A DNA stretch of 64,000 nucleotides from an uncultured Sphingorhabdus sp. (GCA_947492905.1 CANLOL010000001.1:908578-972577); one strand, 5' to 3'. Counted from the first letter of the stretch, positions 8,443 through 18,497 are shown. A program made the numbers and translations. Notes: generated by a model from the sequence alone, not told the origin.

Positions 8443-10989
8443 TTGAAAAATAATAATGAAACTTTTATACGCGGCCTGAATATAGGGCGCTTGAAGGGCT
8501 TTGTTCCTGCTGCTTTAACAGCAATTGCATTAATGTCCTGTTCGCCATCGTCAGATAGCACGCCAGGCGTTATCAACCCTGATAATTGGCCCGAAGCCAA
8601 ATCGCCATTTGCAGAAGATCCAGCAGCAGAAAAGAAAATTGCTGAATTATTGGCAAAGATGAGCGTCGAAGAAAAAGTAGGGCAAATTATACAAGCTGAT
8701 ATTAACAGCGTGACCCCTGCCGAAGCTAAAGAATATCATTTAGGGTCAATTTTGAATGGTGGTAATAGTGCGCCGGGCAAAGATAATTATTCTCTACCGC
8801 CTTCATGGCTTGCACTAGCGGATGAATATTGGAATGCTTCTACCGATACAGAAGGCGGCCGTACCGCTATTCCTATCATGTGGGGTACAGATGCTGTGCA
8901 TGGTCATAGCAACATAATTGGTGCTACTGTTTTTCCGCATAATATTGGTTTGGGCGCAGCAAATAACCCCGATCTGATGGAAGAAATTGGCAAAATCACA
9001 GCGAAAGAAATTCGCGTAACAGGTATTGATTGGACGTTTGCTCCTACTATCGCCGTTGTGCGCAATGACCGCTGGGGCCGTACATATGAGAGCTATTCAG
9101 AAGGCCCTGATATTGTAGCAGCTTATGCTCCTAGATTGGTATATGGATTGCAAGGTCGTCCAGATGATAATGATTTCCTAAAAGGGGAGCATGTCATGGC
9201 CACCGTTAAACATTTCGTCGGTGATGGCGGAACAGTCGATGGCAAAGACCAAGGCGATAATGTTATGAGCGAAGAACAGCTTCGCGATAGCCAAGCCGCT
9301 GGATATCCTGCTGCGATTAATGCGGGTGTTCAATCAGTCATGGCAAGCTTTAACAGCTGGCATGGTAAAAAATTACACGGCCATAAACCTCTGCTTACCG
9401 ATGTATTACGCGGCCGTATGGGTTTTGATGGGCTGGTTGTAGGCGATTGGAATGGTCATGGCCAAGTTAAAGGTTGTGATGCAACAAGCTGTGCGCAATC
9501 TGTAAATGCTGGTTTGGACATGTTCATGGCGCCCGATAGCTGGAAAGATTTATATGCCAACACTCTCAAGCAAGTGAATGCTGGTGATATTTCTATGGAA
9601 CGCCTTGACGAGGCTGTTGCTCGTATTTTGCGCGTCAAAATTCGCTCTGGCCTTTTCGAAGCTGGATTGCCATCAAAACGCAAATTAGCAGGTCAATGGG
9701 ATTTGCTCGGCAATGAAGAGCATATGGAAGTAGCACGTCAAGCGGTACGCGAATCGCTAGTGTTGCTGAAAAACCAAGGTGTATTGCCAATTAAACCCGG
9801 TGCTACAGTATTGGTCGGCGGTGATGGCGCTAATGATATTGGCAAACAATCTGGTGGTTGGACCATCAGCTGGCAAGGCACAGGCAACAGCGCTAAAGAT
9901 TTCCCGAATGGTATCTCCATTTTTGATGGTATCAAAGCGGCTGTGGAAGCTTCTGGCGGTAAAGCTATTTTGATGGACGATTCTGGTGATATGCCAGAGG
10001 CTGATGTAGCGATTATCGTTTATGGCGAAGATCCTTATGCTGAATTCCAAGGCGATCGCGATCATGTGGACTTTGTTCCAACTGAGGCATTGGATATGCT
10101 AACCAAAGCGAAAGCTTCGGGCATAAGCACCGTATCAGTATTTTTGTCAGGCCGTCCAATGTGGGTGAACCCAGAATTGAATCAATCGGATGCATTTGTT
10201 GCGGCATGGCTCCCAGGAACAGCTGGCAATGGTATTGCTGATGTTTTGGTTGCTGGAGCTGATGGCAAAGCAGCATATGATTTCAAAGGCAAGCTAACAT
10301 TTAGCTGGCCAAAATCATCACAAGATGTTGAGCTAAACTATGACAATGAGGAATATGATCCCTTATTCGCATTTGGCTATGGCCTTAGCTATGCAGAGGG
10401 TGGTGATGTTGCTGAATTGCCAACTGACGAAGAATTGCAAGGCGTAAGCAAGCTTGAGTTTAGCCAATTATTATTGGCTGGTGTTGCACAAGCTCCTTGG
10501 TCCATGCATGTTTATGATGAACGCGGTTTAACAGTATTGCCCGCTAACAGCGGCGGCTCGTTAAGCGGTACTGTGAATGTCGCCTCTGCTGATGATCAGA
10601 CGCAAGAAGATATGCGTTTGGTGAAATTCACAGGCACAGGTTCATTCGTCATCGAAACAGAAGCATTTGACTTTCAGCGCGAATCCAACGCCGACATGGT
10701 GGTTCAATTCGATTATCGCGTTGATGAGGCCACTGGCTCTAAATTGGCTGTTGGCGGACGTTGCGGCGAAAATTGCGGCGGTGAACTGGACTTGACCGAT
10801 GGCTTTAAGTCTAAAAACGGACAAGGTTGGCAAACTGCTAATATCAAATTGAGCTGCTTAAATGACGCAGGCGTCTCGATGGCAAGTCTGACCTCACCAT
10901 TCGCGCTTAACTCTGATGGTGGATTCACCATTGGCGTTAAAAATGCAAGATTGGTGACCAACACTGGTGAAGCGAGCTGCGCTCTGTAA
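8443..10989 (+). CDS. GH3 beta-glucosidase/exo-glucanase lipoprotein (ExoP-like)
   Basis: 848 aa, with a lipoprotein signal ending ALMSC (Cys33). The GH3 N-terminal barrel shows IMWGTDAVHGHS, NDRWGRTYESYSEGPD, the KH pair in VKHFVGDGG (256-257), and the catalytic nucleophile Asp335 in LVVGDWNG. The second alpha/beta sandwich domain is present (RESLVLLKNQGVLPI), followed by a C-terminal extension of about 170 residues of the kind seen in marine ExoP/ExoI exo-1,3/1,4-beta-glucanases. The start is TTG at 8443, 6 nt after GGGGAG; the nearby GTG at 8436 opens a frame that stops after 5 codons. It is likely to release glucose from beta-glucan oligosaccharides at the outer membrane or in the periplasm for the MFS permease. 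Confidence 0.92.
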   Translation: MKNNNETFIRGLNIGRLKGFVPAALTAIALMSCSPSSDSTPGVINPDNWPEAKSPFAEDPAAEKKIAELLAKMSVEEKVGQIIQADINSVTPAEAKEYHLGSILNGGNSAPGKDNYSLPPSWLALADEYWNASTDTEGGRTAIPIMWGTDAVHGHSNIIGATVFPHNIGLGAANNPDLMEEIGKITAKEIRVTGIDWTFAPTIAVVRNDRWGRTYESYSEGPDIVAAYAPRLVYGLQGRPDDNDFLKGEHVMATVKHFVGDGGTVDGKDQGDNVMSEEQLRDSQAAGYPAAINAGVQSVMASFNSWHGKKLHGHKPLLTDVLRGRMGFDGLVVGDWNGHGQVKGCDATSCAQSVNAGLDMFMAPDSWKDLYANTLKQVNAGDISMERLDEAVARILRVKIRSGLFEAGLPSKRKLAGQWDLLGNEEHMEVARQAVRESLVLLKNQGVLPIKPGATVLVGGDGANDIGKQSGGWTISWQGTGNSAKDFPNGISIFDGIKAAVEASGGKAILMDDSGDMPEADVAIIVYGEDPYAEFQGDRDHVDFVPTEALDMLTKAKASGISTVSVFLSGRPMWVNPELNQSDAFVAAWLPGTAGNGIADVLVAGADGKAAYDFKGKLTFSWPKSSQDVELNYDNEEYDPLFAFGYGLSYAEGGDVAELPTDEELQGVSKLEFSQLLLAGVAQAPWSMHVYDERGLTVLPANSGGSLSGTVNVASADDQTQEDMRLVKFTGTGSFVIETEAFDFQRESNADMVVQFDYRVDEATGSKLAVGGRCGENCGGELDLTDGFKSKNGQGWQTANIKLSCLNDAGVSMASLTSPFALNSDGGFTIGVKNARLVTNTGEASCAL

Positions 10990-11007
10990 ACGCAAGTATA
11001 TAGACAA

Positions 11008-11045
11008 AGAAAAAGGCTTGAGGAGCAATTCTCAAGCCTTTTTTA
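11008..11045. terminator. bidirectional intrinsic terminator
   Basis: AAGGCTTGAG (11013-11022) pairs with CTCAAGCCTT (11031-11040), flanked by A-rich sequence on the left and a T-tract on the right. It separates the converging GH3 and SMP-30 genes. Confidence 0.9.
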
Positions 11046-11088
11046 ATGCTGAATGTGATTGCAGGCTAAGCTGCTTAAATTGCTAAGC

Positions 11089-12111
11089 TCAATATGTGCC
11101 CAAGCCTTTGACCTTTATGGCTATGCGGCCCAACCGATCAGAAGAGGTCACATAAAGCATCTTGCCATCATTGCCGAATGCGCAATTGGCGGTGGCTTTT
11201 TCGGCTAAGATACGGCCCAATAATTTCCCTGTTGGTGATAATATTAATACGCCGCCTGGCCCCGTTGCGAATATATGCCCAGTTTCGGCAACGCACATAC
11301 CATCGGGCAGGCCCGGTGCATCATCGCCCGCCAATGGGGTGGCATCATAAAATATGCCATTGTCGGAAATAGTATCGCCATCGATACTATATGATTTAAG
11401 GATTTGCGCCTCTGAATCCGATTGCGCGACATAGAGCGTTTTTTCATCAGGCGAGAGTACTATACCGTTGGGGCGGGTTAAGCTTTTGTCGATGACGGAT
11501 AATGCGCCATCAGAACTTAGGCGATAGACGCCATTAAAGGATAATTCTTTTAAGGGGCTATCATCTTGTTCTTTCAGACCATAGGGCGGATCGGTAAAGA
11601 AAATCACGCCTTCTTTGCTCTGGATAAGATCATTAGGGCTATTGAATTTTTTGCCCTCAAATTGATCGGCCAATATTGTGTCTTCGCGCGTATCTATGTT
11701 GAGCGATGTGACAGAGCGTTTGCCATGATTGGCGGTGAGCAAATTACCATCCTTGCCCATCAGCAATCCATTGGTTCCATCGCCCTCCGCAAGGCCCGAT
11801 GGTTTGCTTAAAATTTCCAAGCCTTTTTCCTCGGACCAAATATAGGATGTATTTTCGGGGACATCAGAGAAATAAAGCTGCTGTCTTTTTGCATCCCAAG
11901 CAGGGCCTTCTGACCAGGAAAAACCATTGGTTAATTCTTCTAATTGCAATCCACTGTCGATAATTTCATCCAACTCATCATCTAATTTTTCGACAGAACC
12001 GAACTTTTTATAAGAAGTTGCTTTGACAGCTGTTTCGGGTGAGCAAGCCGCTATGGCTGTTACGCCAACGGCAGCCATTAAGATACGGCGATTCATCATT
12101 AATTGTGTCAT
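11089..12111 (-). CDS. SMP-30/gluconolactonase-family lipoprotein
   Basis: About 340 aa. I start at the ATG at 12111, which has GGAGAG just upstream, rather than the ATG at 12147; the shorter form begins directly with a signal peptide (NRRILMAAVGVTAIAAC) that has a twin-Arg-like pair and a lipobox Cys. Beta-propeller metal ligands of the SMP-30 family are visible: Glu in WSEGPAWD, Asn in NSPNDLI, Asn in TRPNGIVLSPD and Asp in LPDGMCV. The family hydrolyses sugar lactones such as gluconolactone to the acid. A perfect LacI-type palindrome lies 51 bp upstream, tying it to the same regulon. Periplasmic oxidation of glucose to gluconate is the likely context, but no glucose dehydrogenase is in the window. 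Confidence 0.85.
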   Translation of the reverse strand: MTQLMMNRRILMAAVGVTAIAACSPETAVKATSYKKFGSVEKLDDELDEIIDSGLQLEELTNGFSWSEGPAWDAKRQQLYFSDVPENTSYIWSEEKGLEILSKPSGLAEGDGTNGLLMGKDGNLLTANHGKRSVTSLNIDTREDTILADQFEGKKFNSPNDLIQSKEGVIFFTDPPYGLKEQDDSPLKELSFNGVYRLSSDGALSVIDKSLTRPNGIVLSPDEKTLYVAQSDSEAQILKSYSIDGDTISDNGIFYDATPLAGDDAPGLPDGMCVAETGHIFATGPGGVLILSPTGKLLGRILAEKATANCAFGNDGKMLYVTSSDRLGRIAIKVKGLGTY

Positions 12112-12161
12112 GGTCTCTCCTGAAAACCGGTTATAAAATATGCCCAAACGTCTAACGCGCT

Positions 12162-12177
12162 ATGACAAGCTTGTCAT
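12162..12177. promoter_or_regulatory. LacI-type operator upstream of the SMP-30 gene
   Basis: ATGACAAGCTTGTCAT is a perfect 16-bp palindrome containing the same 14-bp core as the site at 8314. It sits 51-66 bp before the chosen SMP-30 start, a normal place for a repressor site. Confidence 0.75.
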
Positions 12178-12338
12178 TCCATTTTTTAAAGTATGAAAGA
12201 TACAGCTCGATAGCCCGATAATTAACCAAAAATATGATATTATTTCTAATGCCTGAGAAATTCAAATTCGGATGATAAGAGTGATTTTATATATAGTCCA
12301 AAATAATAGCGATTTAATTTATATGTGAATCGCATGGG

Positions 12339-12387
12339 ATTTATGGCGTATTTGGAGGGAGTGAAATTCACCCTATTCGTCATAAAT
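12339..12387. promoter_or_regulatory. interrupted inverted repeat upstream of hmgA
   Basis: ATTTATGGCG (12339-12348) is repeated in inverted form with one mismatch as CGTCATAAAT (12378-12387). Between them lies GTGAAATTCAC, itself a near-palindrome. It could be an operator for the homogentisate operon. No regulator gene is adjacent, and the site is a pattern only. Confidence 0.35.
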
Positions 12388-12549
12388 CCTGTTATATAAA
12401 GCCAAAGCACTGAAAAATAATGATAAAAATTATATGAATTTTCATGTTTTTTTTCGTAATATTATTTGCTACCTATGGGCTGATATGATTACTTTTGAAA
12501 TCATATAAATGACATTAAATGCATCGCATATTACGTAGGGTTATCATTT

Positions 12550-13833
12550 ATGGAATATAAATATCTGACAGGTTTTGGTAATGAATTTGCCAGCGAAGCG
12601 GTTGCTGGTGCTTTACCAGAAGGACAAAATAGTCCGCAGAAACCTGCTTTCGGTCTTTATGCAGAACAATTTTCCGGCACCGCATTTACTGCACCGCGCG
12701 ATCATAATCGGCGCAGCTGGTTTTACCGTAAATTACCATCGGCACTGCACGGTGAATATACTCCCTACACGCAAAAATCGATAGAAACAGGGCCAACCCA
12801 AAATGCGCCTTTCCCGCCCAATAGATTGCGTTGGGATCCGCTGCCTATGCCAAGCGAGCCAACGGATTGGGTGGATGGATTAATCTCTATCGCGACCAAT
12901 GGGGATGCGGCCGTTCATAATGGTATTGGTGTGCATCTTTATGCGATTAATAAATCCATGACGGGGCGTGCATTTTTCTGTGCTGATGGGGAATTACTTT
13001 TTGTACCGCAGAGCGGAGCAATAGATTTGGTTACCGAAATGGGGGTGTTAAATGTGCCGCCCAATCATATTGGCGTAATACCAAGGGGGCTAAAATTCCG
13101 CGTAGATTTGGTGGATGATGAAGCGCGCGGATATGTGTGCGAAAATTATGGCCAAGCTTTTCATCTGCCCAATTTGGGGCCAATTGGTTCAAATGGTCTG
13201 GCCAATGCTCGCGATTTTGAAACGCCCGTTGCTGCCTATCAAGAGAATGAAGCAACGCAGATCATTCAAAAATTTGGTGGTTCTTTATGGAGCGTCATGA
13301 GCGATCATACCCCATTTGATGTGGTGGCTTGGCATGGCAATAATGCGCCTTACCGTTATGATCTGTCACGATTTAATACGATCGGCAGCATTAGTTTTGA
13401 TCATCCTGATCCGAGTATTTTCACTGTATTGACGTCTCCCAGCGCGATAGAAGGCACAGCCAATTGTGATTTTGTCATTTTCCCGCCGCGCTGGATGGTT
13501 GCCGAAGATACATTCCGTCCGCCATGGTTTCATCGCAATATCATGAGCGAATATATGGGCTTAATTCACGGTGAATATGATGCCAAAGCGGGCGGCTTTG
13601 CCCCTGGTAGTTCTAGCCTTCATAATTGCATGAATGCGCATGGGCCGGATAAGATTTCCACAGAAAATGCAATGGCGGCGGATTTAAAACCGCATAAAAT
13701 TGACGGAACAATGGCTTTCATGTTTGAGAGCTGTTATGCAATAAGACCTACGAAATGGGCATTAGAAACACCTCTCTTACAACAAGATTATGATGATTGC
13801 TGGAGAGACTTTGCAAGGGCAGAATTACCATGA
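12550..13833 (+). CDS. hmgA: homogentisate 1,2-dioxygenase
   Basis: 427 aa, the usual length. It opens with [13 protein letters not shown] and has the family's [14 protein letters not shown] block. The iron ligands appear in [18 protein letters not shown] and in the [11 protein letters not shown] segment. It opens the ring of homogentisate, from tyrosine and phenylalanine breakdown, to maleylacetoacetate. It is the first gene of an operon with fumarylacetoacetase (ATGA overlap) and the two CoA-transferase subunits. Maleylacetoacetate isomerase and 4-hydroxyphenylpyruvate dioxygenase are not in the cluster. Confidence 0.97.
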   Translation: MEYKYLTGFGNEFASEAVAGALPEGQNSPQKPAFGLYAEQFSGTAFTAPRDHNRRSWFYRKLPSALHGEYTPYTQKSIETGPTQNAPFPPNRLRWDPLPMPSEPTDWVDGLISIATNGDAAVHNGIGVHLYAINKSMTGRAFFCADGELLFVPQSGAIDLVTEMGVLNVPPNHIGVIPRGLKFRVDLVDDEARGYVCENYGQAFHLPNLGPIGSNGLANARDFETPVAAYQENEATQIIQKFGGSLWSVMSDHTPFDVVAWHGNNAPYRYDLSRFNTIGSISFDHPDPSIFTVLTSPSAIEGTANCDFVIFPPRWMVAEDTFRPPWFHRNIMSEYMGLIHGEYDAKAGGFAPGSSSLHNCMNAHGPDKISTENAMAADLKPHKIDGTMAFMFESCYAIRPTKWALETPLLQQDYDDCWRDFARAELP

Positions 13834-14840
13834 AATTAGCTACATTAAAAAACGGAACGCGCGATGGTCGATTGGTTGTTGTGTCCAAAGATTTAACGCG
13901 CTGCTGTGAAGCGGATAATATAGCGCCCACATTGCAAGCAGCGATTGATAATTGGGGTGAATGCGCCCCTAAATTAGAAGCTCTCTATCGCGATGTTGAA
14001 CATGAGGCTGTTCCGTGTGAGCGTTTTCATGAGAATGATGCGCATTCGCCATTGCCGCGCGCCTATCAATGGGCTGATGGCAGCGCCTATATCAACCATG
14101 TCGAATTAGTTCGCAAAGCGCGTGGTGCCGAAGTGCCGGAGAGTTTTTATAGTGACCCGCTAATGTATCAAGGCGGCAGCGATGCATTTCTCGGCCCCCG
14201 TGATGATATACCGCTAGGTGATCCAGCATGGGGCTGTGATATGGAAGGCGAGATAGCGGTAATTACCGATGATGTGCCGATGGGTGTATCCGATAGCGAT
14301 GCTTCCAGTCATATTAAACTGGTCATGCTGTGTAATGATGTTTCTTTGCGCGGCCTTATCCCCGCAGAGCTTGCCAAAGGATTTGGTTTTTTCCAATCTA
14401 AGCCGCCATCTGCTTTTTCACCCGTATGCGTGACACCCGATGAATTGGGGGATGCTTGGTCGGGTGATGTCATTCATCTGCCGCTGCATGTTGATTATAA
14501 TCGAGAGCCTTTTGGCCGCGCTAATGCAGGCGTTGATGCAACCTTTAGCCTAGCGCAATTGGTTGCCCATGCTGCAAAAACACGGCCTTTGTGCGCTGGC
14601 AGCGTGATTGGTAGCGGCACCGTATCGAACCAAGATGAAAATGGCGGTCCGGGCAAACCATGCAGCGAGGGCGGATTGGGCTATAGCTGTATTGCCGAAA
14701 TTCGTATGATTGAAACTATCAATGATGGCGCTGCGAAAACACCGTTCATGGCGGCTGGTGATACAGTGAAGATCGAAATGTTTGGTTCAGACGGCAAGAG
14801 TATTTTTGGTTCCATTCGCCAAGAGGTTAAATCTGTTTAA
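13830..14840 (+). CDS. fumarylacetoacetase (FAA hydrolase family)
   Basis: 336 aa from the ATG at 13830, which overlaps the hmgA stop as ATGA; an upstream in-frame ATG at 13797 lies inside hmgA and is less likely. Metal-binding acidic residues are seen in [14 protein letters not shown] and MLCNDVSLR, and the family segments [13 protein letters not shown] and [13 protein letters not shown] follow. This is the short bacterial type that splits fumarylacetoacetate into fumarate and acetoacetate. The acetoacetate would be activated by the CoA-transferase encoded next. The family also includes acylpyruvases, but the operon makes fumarylacetoacetase the best call. Confidence 0.92.
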   Translation: MKLATLKNGTRDGRLVVVSKDLTRCCEADNIAPTLQAAIDNWGECAPKLEALYRDVEHEAVPCERFHENDAHSPLPRAYQWADGSAYINHVELVRKARGAEVPESFYSDPLMYQGGSDAFLGPRDDIPLGDPAWGCDMEGEIAVITDDVPMGVSDSDASSHIKLVMLCNDVSLRGLIPAELAKGFGFFQSKPPSAFSPVCVTPDELGDAWSGDVIHLPLHVDYNREPFGRANAGVDATFSLAQLVAHAAKTRPLCAGSVIGSGTVSNQDENGGPGKPCSEGGLGYSCIAEIRMIETINDGAAKTPFMAAGDTVKIEMFGSDGKSIFGSIRQEVKSV

Positions 14841-14872
14841 TATTAATTCTATATCTCCCGAAAGATTATAAT

Positions 14873-15574
14873 ATGAGAAAAATCTATCCTGATGCTACGG
14901 CGGCCTTAGAAGGGTTGCTGCAAGATAATATGGTGATTGCTGCTGGCGGATTTGGCCTATGCGGAATTCCGGAACGGATTATCGATGCGATTGTCGATAG
15001 CGGCGTAAAGGGTCTAACCATAGCCTCTAACAATGCGGGGATTGATGGTGAAGGCTTAGGCAAATTGCTGCGCACCAAACAAATTAAAAAGATGATTTCA
15101 TCCTATGTTGGTGAGAATAAAGAATTTGAACGGCAATATTTAGCAGGTGAATTAGAGGTGGAATTTTGCCCGCAAGGGACTTTGGCCGAGCGCATGCGCA
15201 GCGGCGGTGCTGGCATCGCTGGTTTCTATACAAAAACTGGTGTTGGTACGCAGGTTGCCGAGGGCAAAGAAGTAAAAAGCTTTAATGGAGATGATTATAT
15301 TCTCGAAGAAGGTATATTTGCGGATCTCGCAATCGTAAAAGCATGGAAAGCAGATGAAAGCGGTAATGTGATATTTCGCAAAACGGCGCGAAATTTCAAT
15401 CAACCTGCGGCCACTTGCGGCAAGACCTGCGTCGTTGAGGTCGAGGAAATTGTACCCACAGGCAGCCTTGATGCGGATGCCATTCACTTGCCGGGTATAT
15501 ATGTGCAACGCATGATTTGCGGCGCGCCCTATGATAAGAAAATCGAATTTAGAACGGTGAGGGAGTCGGTATAA
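14873..15574 (+). CDS. scoA: 3-oxoacid (succinyl-CoA:acetoacetate) CoA-transferase subunit A
   Basis: 233 aa. The N-terminal [18 protein letters not shown] and the [28 protein letters not shown] block are typical of family I CoA-transferase alpha subunits. It works with the beta subunit encoded by the next gene, whose ATG shares one base with this stop (TAATG). It moves CoA from succinyl-CoA to acetoacetate, so the operon carries homogentisate through to fumarate and acetoacetyl-CoA (apart from the isomerase step). A 3-oxoadipate transferase (pcaI) is the main alternative. Confidence 0.92.
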   Translation: MRKIYPDATAALEGLLQDNMVIAAGGFGLCGIPERIIDAIVDSGVKGLTIASNNAGIDGEGLGKLLRTKQIKKMISSYVGENKEFERQYLAGELEVEFCPQGTLAERMRSGGAGIAGFYTKTGVGTQVAEGKEVKSFNGDDYILEEGIFADLAIVKAWKADESGNVIFRKTARNFNQPAATCGKTCVVEVEEIVPTGSLDADAIHLPGIYVQRMICGAPYDKKIEFRTVRESV

Positions 15575-16212
15575 TGGCAAAATGGACTCGCGATCAAATG
15601 GCGGCACGTGCTGCGCAAGAATTACAAGATGGTTATTATGTGAACCTTGGCATTGGTATTCCAACTTTGGTGGCCAATCATATTCCCTATGGAGTAGAGG
15701 TAACTTTGCAATCAGAAAATGGGATGCTCGGCATTGGGCCATTCCCGCATGAGAATGAAGTCGATGCCGATCTTATCAATGCGGGCAAACAGACAATCAG
15801 CGAATTGCCGTCTTCCTCTTATTTTAGCAGCTCTGATAGTTTTGCTATGATACGCGGCGGCCATATTGATTTGACCGTCCTTGGCGCGATGGAAGTTGCG
15901 CAAAATGGTGACATTGCTAATTGGATGATACCAGGCAAAATGATCAAAGGCATGGGCGGTGCTATGGATTTGGTGGCTGGTGTCAAAAAAATCATCGTGG
16001 TGATGGATCATTGTGCCAAAGACGGTTCACCCAAATTTATTCCAAGCTGTACGCTGCCACTAACGGGCGCGAATGTCGTGGATATGATTATCACCGATTT
16101 AGCCGTGTTTAGACGGAAAAGCCATGCTGCGCCGTTCAAACTTGTCGAACTAGCGCCTGATGTCACCGCCGATGAAGTAGCGGCCAAAACAACAGCAGCA
16201 TATGAGGTTTGA
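15574..16212 (+). CDS. scoB: 3-oxoacid (succinyl-CoA:acetoacetate) CoA-transferase subunit B
   Basis: 212 aa. It contains [16 protein letters not shown] and the active-site segment [13 protein letters not shown], in which the Glu forms the covalent CoA thioester. [15 protein letters not shown] and [20 protein letters not shown] follow as in all beta subunits. It is translationally coupled to scoA by a one-base overlap. It is the last gene of the hmgA operon and converges on the Leg1-like gene. Confidence 0.93.
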   Translation: MAKWTRDQMAARAAQELQDGYYVNLGIGIPTLVANHIPYGVEVTLQSENGMLGIGPFPHENEVDADLINAGKQTISELPSSSYFSSSDSFAMIRGGHIDLTVLGAMEVAQNGDIANWMIPGKMIKGMGGAMDLVAGVKKIIVVMDHCAKDGSPKFIPSCTLPLTGANVVDMIITDLAVFRRKSHAAPFKLVELAPDVTADEVAAKTTAAYEV

Positions 16213-16253
16213 AATTTGATAAAATCTTATCCGCAGCAATTGCTGTAAATATT

Positions 16254-17201
16254 CTATAATAATAATTTTAATAGGCTTCGTTTTTCTTTCGAGCTAGTAT
16301 TTTTATCGAATAATTGATGCAATATTTCTGGCGCTTCATCGCGTGCTTTTCGTGTGCGCATCATGCGTTGCCACAGCCATAGCGAAAATTTAAATCTGTT
16401 TTTTGACATATGCGATGTTTGCATCACGGATTGAATATTATGTTGAATATCATCCCGAAAAGCAGTGAATTGATCTTGTGCATCATTGTCCGTTAAGGGA
16501 CGATCGGGGAGCACATCAAGACCAGCTTCTATGACAGCATCATGATCTGTTCGCCAAGCCGCCGCACTCAGAAAATCAACCATACGGCACCAGCCTCTGA
16601 TAAATATCATTTCAGTTTCTTCATATTGCGTCGCGGGCAAAACCCTTATTCTCTCTGTCACAATATCAAGGCTGGTTTTATGCGCTTTCCATAATGCAAT
16701 TCTCAGCGGCTCATCATCATCGGCACTATAATCCGCATTCATAGTGAAATAGGCGCGCCATTCTTCTATGGCCGGCAACCAATAGGCAGGTATCACTCGG
16801 TTTTCACCATTGGGGCCATATATATAATCAAAAATACTATTTTCTGGTGCAAGGATTTCAACATCGCGAACCACATCAGCTTTAATTGCTGCCAAATAGG
16901 GGATGAGCGATAAAGAATAATTGCCATACCCCCATGCCGCATCGGGATGAATAGCATCTTCAGCTATATCAATGCCTAAACGATTGCTGCTTTTTTGCCA
17001 TTGTAGCTGATATATTAATCCCCATAATGGATTATGATTATTTTCTTTCCCCCAATATCCATGACCATTGCTGGCTATAATCAGCTCTTTATACATGGCA
17101 ATGCGATGGGAAAATAAAAAAGGATTAACCTGCTCTCCTATTGGTTGAGCTTGATCCCAAGAAATTCCAACTTCTTGCTGCGCTAAAGCTGATGGAACCA
17201 T
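16254..17201 (-). CDS. Leg1-like protein
   Basis: About 315 aa from the ATG at 17201; an in-frame ATG at 17249 overlaps the T-tract of the preceding terminator and is unlikely. It resembles the Leg1 family, best known as secreted vertebrate liver proteins. Matching features are the PFLFSHRIAMYKELI opening, NPLWGLIYQLQWQ, WGYGNYSLSLIPYLAAI and LRIALWKAHKTSLD. No signal peptide is evident with this start, and no catalytic motif is known for the family. It stands alone between scoB and ald. The role is unknown, and the family assignment rests on memory of the vertebrate sequence pattern. Confidence 0.7.
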   Translation of the reverse strand: MVPSALAQQEVGISWDQAQPIGEQVNPFLFSHRIAMYKELIIASNGHGYWGKENNHNPLWGLIYQLQWQKSSNRLGIDIAEDAIHPDAAWGYGNYSLSLIPYLAAIKADVVRDVEILAPENSIFDYIYGPNGENRVIPAYWLPAIEEWRAYFTMNADYSADDDEPLRIALWKAHKTSLDIVTERIRVLPATQYEETEMIFIRGWCRMVDFLSAAAWRTDHDAVIEAGLDVLPDRPLTDNDAQDQFTAFRDDIQHNIQSVMQTSHMSKNRFKFSLWLWQRMMRTRKARDEAPEILHQLFDKNTSSKEKRSLLKLLL

Positions 17202-17250
17202 AGATAATCTCTTTCTTTGATATGAGAGCAATAATGGATAGCTTAGCATA

Positions 17251-17273
17251 AAAAAAGGGGCCGCAAAGCCCCT
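17251..17273 (-). terminator. intrinsic terminator of ald
   Basis: On the minus strand AGGGGC and GCCCCT form a short GC-rich hairpin followed by a run of seven T. It lies 46 bp past the ald stop codon. Confidence 0.85.
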
Positions 17274-17318
17274 CCTGTTTTTTGCCTATTTTTCGGCCTA
17301 TTCTTTTTAGAGCAGCTT

Positions 17319-18434
17319 TTATCCCAACGCCTCTTCGGGCGATACATAATCATAGCCCAAATCATCGGCAACGGCTTTGTAAGTTACCTTGCCATTCCAG
17401 ATATTAAGTCCGTTGGCTAAATGCGCATCGCTGCGCAATGCTTCTTTCCAGCCTTTGTTGGCCATGCGTAATGTGTGCGGCAGCGTAACATTATTAAGCG
17501 CATAGGTACTGGTGCGCGATACAGCGCCGGGCATATTGGCGACACAATAATGGACAATATCATCAACTACATAGGTTGGGTCTTGATGGGTGGTGGCTTT
17601 CGCGGTTTCAAAACAACCGCCTTGGTCAATAGCGACATCGACTAGCACTGCGCCAGGCTGCATAGTAGACAGCATTTCGCGCGTGACAAGTTTTGGAGCA
17701 GCAGCACCTGGGATAAGCACAGCGCCAATCACCAGATCAGCTTGGGCAACGCATTCCGCCAAATTAGCACGATTAGAAAAGCGTGTTTTGGCGCTCGCTT
17801 CAAAATAGATACCTAGCTTTTCTAGTGTTTCTGGGCTGCGATCTAATATGGTCACATCCGCGCCCATGCCTACCGCCATTTGCGCAGCATTAAAACCAAC
17901 TACGCCGCCGCCGATGACAGTTACTTTTGCGGGGGCAACGCCGGGAACTCCGCCCAATAATACACCGCGTCCGCCTTGGGCTTTCTCCAATGCGGTTGCG
18001 CCTGCTTGGATTGACATGCGTCCAGCGACTTGGCTCATAGGTTTCAGAAGCGGCAATCCGCCATGATTATCCGTCACCGTTTCATAGGCAATGCAGGTTG
18101 CGCCAGACGCGATTAAATCTTTGGTTTGCTCTGGATCAGGAGCCAAATGCAAATAAGTGAATAATATTTGATCTTTGCGAAGCATAGCGCGCTCGGCAGC
18201 TTGCGGTTCTTTAACCTTGACGATCATTTCAGCACGTTCAAAAATTTCAGCGGCGGTTGCAATAATCTGTGCGCCTGCTTCTTTATAATGTTCATCGCTA
18301 GCGCCAATACCAAGACCTGCTCCGGTTTCGATTAGAACATCATGGCCATTAGCGGTTAATTCATTAGCGCTTTCGGGGGTCAATCCAACGCGATATTCAT
18401 GATTTTTAATTTCCTTAACGCTGCCGACTATCAT
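17319..18434 (-). CDS. ald: alanine dehydrogenase
   Basis: 371 aa, the standard length. It shows the conserved substrate and catalytic residues Arg15, Lys75, His96 and the Asp in [13 protein letters not shown]. The NAD-binding fold is [22 protein letters not shown]. It interconverts L-alanine and pyruvate plus ammonia with NAD. GGAG lies just before the ATG. It diverges from an Lrp/AsnC regulator, the usual arrangement for alanine-induced ald control, and ends at a strong terminator. Confidence 0.97.
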   Translation of the reverse strand: MIVGSVKEIKNHEYRVGLTPESANELTANGHDVLIETGAGLGIGASDEHYKEAGAQIIATAAEIFERAEMIVKVKEPQAAERAMLRKDQILFTYLHLAPDPEQTKDLIASGATCIAYETVTDNHGGLPLLKPMSQVAGRMSIQAGATALEKAQGGRGVLLGGVPGVAPAKVTVIGGGVVGFNAAQMAVGMGADVTILDRSPETLEKLGIYFEASAKTRFSNRANLAECVAQADLVIGAVLIPGAAAPKLVTREMLSTMQPGAVLVDVAIDQGGCFETAKATTHQDPTYVVDDIVHYCVANMPGAVSRTSTYALNNVTLPHTLRMANKGWKEALRSDAHLANGLNIWNGKVTYKAVADDLGYDYVSPEEALG

Positions 18435-18464
18435 GGCTTTTCTCCAATATAAGGCTGATAAGAA

Positions 18465-18497
18465 TTCAGGGCCTGCAAGTGGAAGGCAGACCCTGAA
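18465..18497 (-). promoter_or_regulatory. hairpin-forming inverted repeat in the ald leader
   Basis: TTCAGGG (18465-18471) and CCCTGAA (18491-18497) pair, extended inward by CTGC/GCAG. It lies 31-63 bp upstream of the ald start, so it may be in the mRNA leader. It has no T-tract, so it is not a simple terminator. Confidence 0.35.

Larger units (their letters stand above)
12112..12549. other. 438-bp divergent intergenic region with two candidate operators
   Basis: AT-rich region between the SMP-30 gene and hmgA. It holds the LacI-type palindrome near the SMP-30 end and an interrupted inverted repeat (12339-12387) about 160 bp before hmgA. I saw no open frame with coding character in it and no RNA gene. 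Confidence 0.7.

Noticed and set aside
15152-15742. 196-codon open frame opposite scoA/scoB
   Set aside because: Both coding strands are certain there; no start signal or family pattern.
16234-16245. CAGCAATTGCTG after scoB as a terminator
   Set aside because: A palindrome without loop or T-tract; it cannot form a stable hairpin.
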